From an uncultured Oscillospiraceae bacterium (GTDB taxonomy: Bacteria; Bacillota; Clostridia; Oscillospirales; Acutalibacteraceae): a stretch of DNA of 40,178 bases. A program made the position numbers and the translations under genes. This document shows positions 1-5,799 of this stretch, piece by piece; position 1 is the first letter of the stretch; the number at the start of each line of letters is the position of its first letter. The notes beneath the pieces are model-generated. The model saw only the letters and a list, made by a program, of their open reading frames with translations. It had not been told where the DNA came from and ran no database searches. The DNA lies in NCBI GenBank assembly GCA_910588935.1, contig CAJUSM010000021.1, positions 1 through 40,178 on the forward strand. The letters run 5' to 3'.

Positions 1-2
1 GG

Positions 3-308
3 GGGAATATAGCGTTTGATGGGCGGACGATCTACTTCATCAACGAAAATTCTTTGCTGACAGCGTATGACACCAAGACCCACAAAACAAGGCCGTTTCG
101 AAATGTTGTTGCTTACGACTTTTGCCTGACCGAGCAGGGGCTGTACTTTATCAACCGTATGGATTCCGACCGCGTTTATCTATGCGGCAAGGATGGCACC
201 CAAAGTCTGAAGATTTCAAATGATCCGGCCCTGTCTTTTGATTGTGACGGCGATAAAGTTGCTATGATTCTAAAGTCAGATGACAAAAAAGTAATTTTGA
301 AGCCTTGA
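3..308 (+). CDS. C-terminal fragment of a beta-propeller-like (DUF5050-type) protein
   Basis: The reading frame is open from the left edge and ends at TGA 306-308, so only the last ~101 residues are present. Repeating units of the form 'xxIYFIN...LxxYD' and 'GLYFINRMDSDRVYLCGKDG' alternate aromatic strands with polar turns. This is the pattern of DUF5050/low-density-lipoprotein-receptor-like propeller blades found in many secreted clostridial proteins. An internal TTG at 54 is not a convincing start, because the same blade pattern continues upstream of it. Role unknown: such propellers usually bind ligands or sit at the C-terminus of surface proteins. The N-terminus and any signal peptide lie outside the window. 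The family call rests on repeat pattern only. Confidence 0.55.
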   Translation, partial: GNIAFDGRTIYFINENSLLTAYDTKTHKTRPFRNVVAYDFCLTEQGLYFINRMDSDRVYLCGKDGTQSLKISNDPALSFDCDGDKVAMILKSDDKKVILKP

Positions 309-789
309 CGGTGCGGAAGTGTCATGCATCCGTCAGAGCAACGCGAAAAAAGCGCGGCGGAAGGTTGATGATTGCCTATGCTTTGCGAGGTGTGATCTTC
401 TTTTTGCTGGCCCTAATGATTGTCCTTATGGTATGCGGGGTGCTTCTTGGTATATATTTTTGAGATCATGCTGGCTGTGAAAGAGTTTGACATCTTCGCC
501 TTACTCATCATGAATCCCCTCCGGCACATGTGAGTTGCGTTGGAAAAAAGAAAAACCCCTTGATAAATGCTCTTTTACATAACGTCCAGTAGCAAAAGCC
601 TGTACTGTCCGCCGGCCCTCGACAGAATTTTCCCAACGGCATCGCCAGGAGCGCCTGTTTGTGTTGCCATGATAAAAAACTGAATACTGCACATATTTTT
701 CACGCAGATACATAGACCGAACCACAGCATTTTGGCTGGGTCCGGTCTTATCGTATCCGCGTTTTTTGTTTTGGAAGGGAGGCTGGACA
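309..789. other. Intergenic stretch, no well-supported gene
   Basis: About 480 bases between the propeller fragment and the first recombinase-associated remnant. Apart from a 31-codon hydrophobic ORF at 368-463, I see no frame with a good ribosome binding site and no clear terminator. Short minus-strand frames in 501-803 overlap each other and lack protein-like composition. The stretch probably marks the edge of the decayed mobile element that follows. Confidence 0.4.
368..463 (+). CDS. Possible 31-aa single-span membrane peptide
   Basis: A short frame starting ATG 368 encodes a peptide that is almost entirely hydrophobic from residue 9 on (core 'VIFFLLALMIVLMVCGVLLG') and stops at TGA 461-463. 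One transmembrane helix would span residues 9-29. The purine-rich GGAAGG at 359-364 is only 3 nt from the ATG, so translation is doubtful. It could be the tail of a decayed membrane protein rather than a gene. No family is recognised. Confidence 0.25.
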   Translation: MIAYALRGVIFFLLALMIVLMVCGVLLGIYF

Positions 790-1143
790 ATGGAGAAAAT
801 CAAGACAGAAGGAGTCCACCTGTTATCGGCAGCGGCTACCGAAATTCAAAAGCGAGATCTTATGGCCGGCGGGCAGAACAGCTGTCACCGTGAAATCCTG
901 TGATGGCATCCTGGAGCAGCCCGGCAAAAATGGCGATGCAGGACGAGCTGGCCTATACCGATTGTGCCTATCTCGCCATTGCCGCCATTCAAAAAGACTA
1001 TACCGCATGGGAGGTAGAAATCACTTTGCGGCAGATACGTATAGCGGCGAAGCACAGTTATGAAAAATCCAGACAGCGAGGCGCTTTACTGTGCGCTGGG
1101 TGACACCATGGATGTTCTGCGAAGAATGGGAGGTATCGTATAA
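790..1143 (+). pseudogene. Frameshifted small gene of a mobile element (unknown function)
   Basis: Protein-like sequence continues across three frames. It begins at ATG 790 behind GGGAGG, moves to a second frame with 'TVKSCDGILE' near 887-915, then to a third with 'DELAYTDCAYLAIAAIQ' and 'WEVEITLRQIRIA' (about 930-1050). It closes with 'EALYCALGDTMDVLRRMGG' and TAA 1141-1143. Read together this gives one helical protein of roughly 115 residues broken by at least two frameshifts. It lies directly upstream of the broken serine recombinase and is probably cargo of the same element. No function is known to me. Confidence 0.4.
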
Positions 1144-1354
1144 AAACGGAAAAACGCCAGTAGAAATCACAGTGGCAGGGGAATTCGCCGGCTTTGAATA
1201 TGGCGGGCGCCGGGGCGTGTTTTTGAACCTGGGGCTTGATGTGGAAATGGACGGAATGACCTGTCACCTGTCCAGCAGCTTTGCGGAAAATACGGAAATG
1301 GGCGAAGTCACCGACACAGCAGAACCGGAGCGGGACAGACGGCGGACGGTGTAA
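1112..1354 (+). CDS. Small hypothetical protein, mobile-element cargo
   Basis: An 80-residue frame from ATG 1112 to TAA 1352-1354 with beta-rich, acidic composition ('PVEITVAGEFAGFEYGG', 'GVFLNLGLDVEMDGMTCHLS'). It overlaps the end of the frameshifted gene before it by about 30 bases, as in compact operons. A GTG at 1091 could extend it by seven residues, but no clear ribosome binding site decides between them. The cysteine-poor, strand-rich pattern suggests a single small domain. I do not recognise the family. Position just before the recombinase pseudogene suggests it is element cargo; it may no longer be expressed. Confidence 0.4.
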   Translation: MFCEEWEVSYKNGKTPVEITVAGEFAGFEYGGRRGVFLNLGLDVEMDGMTCHLSSSFAENTEMGEVTDTAEPERDRRRTV

Positions 1355-1462
1355 AAATTTCTGATGCCCGGCGAAAAGCTATTGCTTTGCAGCGCTAAAG
1401 CATCTATAATGGGAACAGGTAACAAATGCTATGTTCCTGCGTCCAGGGAGGTAAAAAACAAG

Positions 1463-3061
1463 ATGCGGGAAAAACACAATGTCGGAATTGATTGCAGGCT
1501 CAGCCGCTATGCGCAGGAGCAGGGCTGGAACCTCTACGCCGCCTACTGCGATAACGGGGTTTCGGGGATATCCTTTGACCGGCCCATGTTCAATCAGATG
1601 ATCGCCGATGCCAGGGCGGGAAAAATCAATCTAATTTTATGCAAAGACCTTAGGGCTTGTTTGAAAAATCGAAAACACCGTCTTTTTGCCCTGTCCGGGC
1701 GGATTTGTGTGTCGAAAATCCTCGTAATACGAAAGCATTACTTGCGGTTTTCTTCGTCAAACCGCACCACCCAAGGCAAAAATCCGGTACTTTCTCTATT
1801 TTCAAACAAGCCCTAGTCGTCTCGGCAGAAATTATATCGAAGCGGGCCGATATACGGGCATCGTGTTCCTCTCGATGGGGTGCCGGTTCATCGCGCTCAA
1901 TGCCGGTGTAGATACCATTCACAAGAACAACGAGATGCCGGTCATTCTGAAGAACGTCATGAACGACCTCTACGAACGAGACACCAGCAGCAAAATCCGG
2001 GCAGTGAAGCAGTCCACCTTTAAGAGCGGAAAGTATGTCGGCTGCTATGCTCCTATCGGCTACCGAAAATCTCCGGCGGACAAGCACATCCTGGAAATAT
2101 CCCGTGACCGCGCCTGTTGTCCTCCGCATTTTTGATATGCGCTGGAAAATCGCCCGGACGCTGAATAAGGAAGGCGTGCCCTCGCCAAGAGCCTTTTACT
2201 ACATGGCGGAGGGCAGGCCGAACCCGGGGGGGCGGGACGCCCTACTGGAACGACGTGACAGTAAAGATCATTCTTCGGAATGAATTCTACCTCGGCCACA
2301 TGGTGCAGAACAAAACCGGGGCAGTTTTCTACAAGGTCCACAAGCAGGTCAGCAAGCCGAGGGAGGACTGGATCAAGGTGGAGCATACCCGCCGCTTATC
2401 TCCCAGGAAGTTTGGGATGCTGTTCAGAGGCTGGACAATCATCCGTCAAAGAGGCGCTCCGGCAGCGATGGGGAAATCTCTTTGTTCGCTGGCGTCCTAT
2501 ACTGTACGGACTGCGGAGGCCCGACGCGCTATCAAAGAGACTATCGCAGCCGGATTATGAGCGGCGATAAGATGGTCTGTTCTTCCCACTATATCAACTT
2601 CAAGACGCTGACCCGGCTGCTTTTGCTGGACATCCCCGCCCAAAAGAACGCCGCCAGTCCGGAGCAGACAAAGGCACTCTGGGCAACGCTGGCGGCGCTG
2701 GACAAGCGTACTGGCTGAACTGGAAAAGCTGGTGGTAACGGCCTATGAGGACAAGATGAAGGGCATCATGCCGGAGGCGCTGTGCGTCCAGCTGATGAAC
2801 CGCTACGAGGACGAACGCCGGGGCAAGCTGGAACAGCGGACGCACCTCACTGCCCAGCTGGAGGCTACACAGAAGGACAAGCAGGCCACAGACAAATGGC
2901 TGGCCGTCATCCGGGATTATACCCAGCTTGAGGAACTGGATCGCCCCACCCTCCTGCGGCTGGTGAAGCGCGTCGAGGTAGGCAAGAAGTATCAGGTGGA
3001 CGGAGAGACCCGCCGGGACATGAAAATCTACTACAACTTTGTCGGGTATGTGGAACTCTGA
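1463..3061 (+). pseudogene. Large serine recombinase (TnpX/TndX-like), multiply disrupted
   Basis: Remnant of a site-specific large serine recombinase that moved an integrative element. ATG 1463 follows GGGAGGT (1446-1452). Visible parts in order: resolvase N-domain with the catalytic-serine block 'DCRLS' and 'LILCKDL'; after an insertion, 'RLGRNYIEAGRYTG', 'FIALNAGVDT' and 'SSKIRAVKQSTFKSGKYVGC'; recombinase domain ('KIARTLNKEGVPSPRA', 'DVTVKIILRNEFYLGHMVQN'); zinc ribbon ('LYCTDCGG'); and a C-terminal DUF4368-type coiled region ending in 'KIYYNFVGYVEL'. Lesions: about 25 residues are missing after 'CRLS', a 161-bp element sits inside the Ser codon after 'KDL', residues are lost near 2143, and frame changes occur near 2095, 2235, 2385 and 2715. 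It cannot make an active protein. Confidence 0.85.
1653..1813. mobile_element. 161-bp MITE-like element, copy 1, with TA target duplication
   Basis: The ends are perfect 15-bp inverted repeats: GGGCTTGTTTGAAAA at the left and its complement at the right. The element is flanked by TA at 1651-1652 and 1814-1815. Removing the element plus one TA rejoins ...KDL-S-R-L-G-R... of the serine recombinase in frame, which proves the insertion boundary. It has no credible ORF. TA duplication and short inverted repeats are typical of non-autonomous IS630/Tc1-mariner derivatives. A full-length relative of identical length lies at 17060-17220. Confidence 0.85.
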
Positions 3062-3146
3062 AATCTATCCTTCTTTATGCGGGGTTATCTAAAGAGCTCC
3101 TGCCGAGGCCCCGAAAGCACTCCCCCGCCTTTCTATATATAATAGG

Positions 3147-3178
3147 AAAAGGCGCTCCCCTTTGGGAAGCGCCTTTTT
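3147..3178. terminator. Bidirectional terminator between recombinase remnant and XRE gene
   Basis: AAAAGGCGCTCCC pairs with GGGAAGCGCCTTTT across a 4-nt loop, and there are T-runs on both strands. It can end transcripts of the recombinase remnant (plus) and of the XRE regulator (minus). Confidence 0.8.
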
Positions 3179-3189
3179 GTGTCTCGTAT

Positions 3190-3747
3190 TTACTGTATCC
3201 CATACTTTTTTCCAAACTCGGACACAATATTTACCCAGTGCTCATGCTCAAACCCGGTGCGGATGTCCTCTGGGTCAATCCAAGCCCCATTCATAATTGC
3301 CTGAGACGCGGCTTCGGCCACCATAGCTTCTCGCCGGTAAGGGTCCTCATCCTCCAGATATTTATCCAGCTCCATGTTCATCTTTAGGTTTACGCCGCCA
3401 ATTGCCCCAATATAGAAGAAACTGTCCTTGCCCAGCAGCTCGCCTATGCGCTGAAAGCATAGAATCCCTTCCCGCAGCTGTGCAATGGTTACTGTGCGGG
3501 TGTACTTTGCCGGTACTTTCTGTTCCATTACCCTTTCGCCTCCTGTTAAAATATTATCAATGCTGGTCTCTAAAGACTCTGCCAGCTCTGGGAGCAGCCC
3601 TACGTCCGGCATAGTCTCTCCCCGCTCCCACTTGCTTACAGCCTGAAATGACAGATGGAGCCGGTCAGCCAGCTGGGTTTGGGTTAGGCCCCTCATTTTG
3701 CGCAGGATATAGATTTGCCTGCCCACCGTAAGCGGGTCCGTTCTCAT
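3190..3747 (-). CDS. XRE-family transcriptional regulator
   Basis: 185-residue protein with an N-terminal Cro/C1-type helix-turn-helix (residues ~9-63). The helix block reads 'LTQTQLADRLHLSFQAVSKW' and is followed by 'ERGETMPDVGLLPELAESL', the classic family signature. The C-terminal ~100 residues form a helical domain I do not recognise; it may sense a ligand or mediate dimerisation. ATG 3747 follows AAAGGAGGG. The gene points away from the five-peptide cassette, with ~500 bases of regulatory-looking DNA between them. It is therefore a plausible, unproven regulator of that cassette and of itself: an inverted repeat flanks its own -35 region. It sits next to the decayed recombinase but is intact. 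Confidence 0.85.
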   Translation of the reverse strand: MRTDPLTVGRQIYILRKMRGLTQTQLADRLHLSFQAVSKWERGETMPDVGLLPELAESLETSIDNILTGGERVMEQKVPAKYTRTVTIAQLREGILCFQRIGELLGKDSFFYIGAIGGVNLKMNMELDKYLEDEDPYRREAMVAEAASQAIMNGAWIDPEDIRTGFEHEHWVNIVSEFGKKYGIQ

Positions 3748-3793
3748 ACGATATTCCCTCCTTTTTTTGCGTTGGCCTTTTCTTTGCAGCTAT

Positions 3794-3836
3794 AGTATAA
3801 CCCAACCAAAACAAGCACACAATAACCCCTTGGTTG
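3794..3836 (-). promoter_or_regulatory. Candidate promoter and operator of the XRE gene
   Basis: On the minus strand, TTGTGT (3822-3817) and TATACT (3799-3794) are separated by 17 bp. An inverted repeat, CAACCAA at 3803-3809 and TTGGTTG at 3830-3836, brackets the -35 hexamer. That arrangement would suit autoregulation by the XRE protein. Confidence 0.5.
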
Positions 3837-3839
3837 ATG

Positions 3840-3929
3840 CTAAGGCCAAAAACTAAAGCCCCAGGTTAGTTTTCTAGGGTTTGCCCCCACAAATTGCACA
3901 AGCCCCTGTGCTCGTATTTTGTCGGCCAA
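3840..3929 (-). CDS. Possible 29-aa ORF with TTG start upstream of the XRE gene
   Basis: A perfect AGGAGGT (minus strand, 3943-3937) is followed after 7 nt by TTG 3929. The frame runs 29 codons ('ADKIRAQGLVQFVGANPRKL...') to TAG 3842-3840. The ribosome binding site is the main evidence; the peptide matches nothing I know. It would be read from a promoter upstream of the XRE promoter and end at the XRE operator, so it could be a short regulatory peptide or a remnant. Confidence 0.25.
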   Translation of the reverse strand: MADKIRAQGLVQFVGANPRKLTWGFSFWP

Positions 3930-4004
3930 TCGCCTAACCTCCTTTCGTTTCCTGTGAAATCCTCAAATTTCGCTAGACAACTTGCACAATCGCCTATCTG
4001 CTAA

Positions 4005-4021
4005 CTGTTAATTATTAACAG
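4005..4021. promoter_or_regulatory. 17-bp palindrome, candidate operator
   Basis: CTGTTAATTATTAACAG is a perfect inverted repeat about a central T. It lies between the divergent XRE gene and the peptide-cassette promoter, 224 bp upstream of the -35. Its size and symmetry suit a homodimeric helix-turn-helix regulator. Confidence 0.4.
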
Positions 4022-4244
4022 TTTATTGCCTTTCCACTTGTGGACTACGCACATCATATTTTTTATCACTTTCCATAACTTTGCCATCTTTGGAGATTTT
4101 GCTATCTGAGGGCCAAAAACCCTGCCGCTTTTTTGCTATTATCACAGGATGGCAACGCGGAGCTAAGGGATATTTTCTCTTATTTGCTTTTTTTGTTTTA
4201 CCTCTCCCCTCCAGTTTGTGTGCGTTTTCCAGAAACAGCCCGGG

Positions 4245-4273
4245 TTGACAAATCTGAAAGGCTGGAGTATTAT
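4245..4273 (+). promoter_or_regulatory. Sigma-A promoter of the five-peptide cassette
   Basis: TTGACA (4245-4250) and TATTAT (4268-4273) with a 17-bp spacer, the best possible -35 and a near-consensus -10. Transcription would start near 4280, leaving a ~100-nt leader before the first peptide. Confidence 0.8.
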
Positions 4274-4280
4274 GTCGGCG

Positions 4281-4334
4281 CAGGAACGGAAAGGCGCTAA
4301 AGTCCGATCCACTCCGGTATTCCTTCCGCTCCTG
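4281..4334 (+). promoter_or_regulatory. Leader hairpin at the 5' end of the peptide-cassette transcript
   Basis: CAGGAACGGAA (4281-4291) pairs with TTCCGCTCCTG (4324-4334), 10 of 11 positions, across a 32-nt loop. It lies right after the predicted transcription start. It could stabilise the mRNA or act in control; it is not a riboswitch class I recognise. Confidence 0.4.
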
Positions 4335-4382
4335 AACAAATCAATTCTGTGATGTCTTCAGAAAAGGAAAAGAGGTATCCGC

Positions 4383-4532
4383 ATGAAAATGAACATGATC
4401 AGCACCAAGGCAAAGAAGTCCCGCGCCCTTCAGAACGCCATGCCCGCCGTGCGCTCCCAGGCCACCCAGCCCTCCGGCGTGTTCTACTTCTCTTTGGGCG
4501 GAATGGTAATGCCCCTGGCAATTCGGGCATAA
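4383..4532 (+). CDS. Tandem small peptide A (49 aa), 'LGGMVMPLA' family
   Basis: First of five tandem paralogues. ATG 4383 follows AGAGGT; two more in-frame ATGs within five codons could also serve. The basic N-terminal part (MKMNMISTKAKKSR) is followed by a short polar linker and a hydrophobic C-terminus 'FYFSLGGMVMPLAIRA' ending in TAA 4530-4532. Peptides B and D share its C-terminal block almost exactly, at both protein and DNA level ('GGTAATGCCCCTGGC' is identical). No cysteine, no signal peptide of normal length. Function unknown: a secreted or membrane-active peptide, a modified-peptide precursor or a small regulatory peptide are all open. Confidence 0.75.
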   Translation: MKMNMISTKAKKSRALQNAMPAVRSQATQPSGVFYFSLGGMVMPLAIRA

Positions 4533-4589
4533 GCCGGCAGGCCGCCGGCCAGTACAAGACTACAAGCGATGAAACGAGGTAACTGAAAA

Positions 4590-4748
4590 ATGAAGACAAA
4601 GATGACAAACCCCTACAAGCGTACTTCCGCCCTGTCTCTGGGCAGAAAAAAGGCTGACACCGGCGTTCTCCGGGGCGCCGCCGAGTCTACCGGCATGTTC
4701 TTCTTCTCCTTAGGCGGCATGGTAATGCCCCTGGCCCACAGGGGCTGA
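4590..4748 (+). CDS. Tandem small peptide B (52 aa), 'LGGMVMPLA' family
   Basis: ATG 4590 is preceded by GAGGT at 4576-4580 with 9-nt spacing. The sequence begins 'MKTKMTNPYKR', has a Lys/Gly-rich middle ('LGRKKADTGVLRG') and ends 'GMFFFSLGGMVMPLAHRG' at TGA 4746-4748. It aligns with peptide D over all 52 residues without a gap; shared positions include MKTK, NPY, KKA, VLR and the whole C-terminal block. That equal length across a 278-bp distance shows a true gene duplication. It lies 57 nt after peptide A in the same transcript. No known family is recognised. Confidence 0.8.
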   Translation: MKTKMTNPYKRTSALSLGRKKADTGVLRGAAESTGMFFFSLGGMVMPLAHRG

Positions 4749-4832
4749 GCAGGGAATATGAGAGCCTGTGCTCCCTGGGGCTGAACCCACTGAAAAAACT
4801 TGAAAACAGGTTCTTCAAGGAGAGTGATCGGA

Positions 4833-5021
4833 ATGAACAGAAAACCTACTAAGTTTGTCCCAGGCAAGCCCCTTTCCGGCAGAGACACCACCGGACGAAG
4901 GGTTTCCCGCAGGGCTGGCGCCCGCGCTGCCGTTTCCCTTTGCCGCACCCTAGGCGCTATGGTTTCTCCCCTGTCTTACCGGCAGCCGGAGCGAGCCCAA
5001 ACTTACTTGGAAATGAGGTAA
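4833..5021 (+). CDS. Tandem small peptide C (62 aa), divergent member
   Basis: ATG 4833 is chosen because AAGGAGAG (4817-4824) lies 8 nt upstream; an upstream in-frame start would add 11 unrelated residues. The N-terminal two thirds are very basic ('SGRDTTGRRVSRRAGARAA'). The block 'CRTLGAMVSPLSYR' aligns with 'FFSLGGMVMPLAHR' of B, keeping L, G, MV, P, L and R. It carries a unique C-terminal extension of 12 residues. The last codons and TAA (5019-5021) overlap the ribosome binding site of peptide D, so translation of C and D is probably coupled. Confidence 0.7.
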   Translation: MNRKPTKFVPGKPLSGRDTTGRRVSRRAGARAAVSLCRTLGAMVSPLSYRQPERAQTYLEMR

Positions 5022-5026
5022 TGAAG

Positions 5027-5185
5027 ATGAAAACAAAAAAGATAAATCCTTATCAGAAAATTCGCGGCCTGCAAACCGGCAAAAAGGCTGCCAATGTCCT
5101 TCGCGCCCCTGTAGACGCTCTGGACGCCAATGTATTCTGCTTTTCTCTGGGCGGCATGGTAATGCCCCTGGCCCAGCGATCATAA
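5027..5185 (+). CDS. Tandem small peptide D (52 aa), 'LGGMVMPLA' family
   Basis: ATG 5027 is preferred over ATG 5021 because GAGG (5015-5018) is 8 nt from it, and because it matches the start of peptide B ('MKTKKINPYQK' against 'MKTKMTNPYKR'). The C-terminus 'VFCFSLGGMVMPLAQRS' ends at TAA 5183-5185. A single cysteine (residue 38) replaces a phenylalanine of B. It aligns ungapped with B over 52 residues. It begins 5 nt after the stop of C. Function unknown; same options as for peptide A. Confidence 0.8.
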   Translation: MKTKKINPYQKIRGLQTGKKAANVLRAPVDALDANVFCFSLGGMVMPLAQRS

Positions 5186-5232
5186 CAGCCGGTTGAAATA
5201 CAGATTAACCATATAGAAAAGAGGGATTCCAC

Positions 5233-5388
5233 ATGAAGAAAAATCTTGTAAACCCTTACGAGCGGCAGGACCGCTCTCCGGATCGAGACTTTTACCGGGG
5301 AGAACACACGGACATAAACACATACTGCCTGATTGTGGGCCAGCTTCTCACTCCTTGGCGCACTCGGCACAAGGAGATCTCCCAATAA
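5233..5388 (+). CDS. Tandem small peptide E (51 aa), most divergent member
   Basis: ATG 5233 follows AAAAGAGGG. The start 'MKKNLVNPYERQ' matches the MK...NPY opening of B and D. The middle is acidic/basic mixed ('SPDRDFYRGEHTD'), and the end 'CLIVGQLLTPWRTR' keeps the G, the hydrophobic pair, the P and the final R of the family block at the same spacing. It has a polar tail 'HKEISQ'. The stop TAA 5386-5388 runs directly into the terminator hairpin, so this is the last gene of the cassette. On its own it would not be called a homologue; position and both conserved ends support it. Confidence 0.65.
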   Translation: MKKNLVNPYERQDRSPDRDFYRGEHTDINTYCLIVGQLLTPWRTRHKEISQ

Positions 5389-5431
5389 AAAAAGCCCGCC
5401 CGGCCTTCCCAGCGAAGGCTGGGCTTTTTTT
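5387..5431 (+). terminator. Terminator of the peptide cassette
   Basis: AAAAGCCC...GCCTTC pairs with GAAGGC...GGGCTTTTTTT around a short loop, giving a G+C-rich stem and a run of T. It starts within the stop codon of the last peptide and separates the cassette from cysK. Confidence 0.85.
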
Positions 5432-5587
5432 ACGCGCAATGTATGCCCAGGCGCCTGGGAAAGGGGCAAGGAACGCAAGGCAATTTCCCCGCATATACTG
5501 GGAGGCGGGGGAGCGCAATCCAGCGGCGAGATCAGAGGTCGGCCGTTTCCATTTTGCAGGTTTTTTACTTTGATTTTTCATTTCCCA

Positions 5588-5616
5588 TTGACAGCCCAGG
5601 GGATTCCATGTATGAT
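5588..5616 (+). promoter_or_regulatory. Sigma-A promoter of cysK
   Basis: TTGACA (5588-5593), a 17-bp spacer and TATGAT (5611-5616). Transcription should start near 5623. Confidence 0.8.
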
Positions 5617-5799
5617 AATGTGTATAGTCCCTGACGGAAGAAATAGAGGATTCACCCACAGGAACCAGCCGAAAACGCCGGCATACGCACAGAGCCGGCT
5701 AGGGCAAAAATCTTCCTTAGGGAAAGCCAGGCCCTACATTTTGGGAAGATACGGGCAGAAAGGAAATTGGTCCAAACGTAATTAGGAGGACTTGTGATT
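5617..5799 (+). other. cysK 5' leader, no recognised riboswitch
   Basis: About 175 nt of untranslated leader. GCCGGC occurs twice (around 5680 and 5694), and TAGGGC (5699-5704) can pair with GCCCTA (5730-5735). There is no T-box sequence (GGGTGGNACCGC) and no SAM-riboswitch motif that I can see. Leader control of cysK is possible but unidentified. Confidence 0.35.

Larger units (their letters stand above)
3748..4244. other. Long regulatory-looking spacer between XRE gene and peptide cassette
   Basis: AT-richer than its surroundings, with no ORF of normal size. It contains direct repeats TTGCACAA (3894-3901, 3982-3989) and CAATCGCCTA (3927-3936, 3987-3996), and the palindrome at 4005-4021. 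These are candidate protein-binding sites; none is proven. Confidence 0.45.

Noticed and set aside
501..803. Minus-strand ORFs between the propeller fragment and the element remnant
   Set aside because: They overlap in different frames, lack ribosome binding sites and have no protein-like pattern.
4383..5388. Peptide cassette as classical double-glycine bacteriocins
   Set aside because: The GG is present only in A, B and D, the upstream leader pattern is poor, and neither a C39 peptidase-transporter nor an immunity gene is nearby. I keep it only as one option.
4349..5478. Other frames over the peptide cassette, on both strands
   Set aside because: They overlap the five peptide genes, have no ribosome binding sites and share no sequence with each other, unlike the five chosen frames.
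5617..5799. T-box or SAM riboswitch upstream of cysK
   Set aside because: Neither the T-box antiterminator core nor the conserved SAM aptamer blocks are present, and there is no terminator before the start codon.
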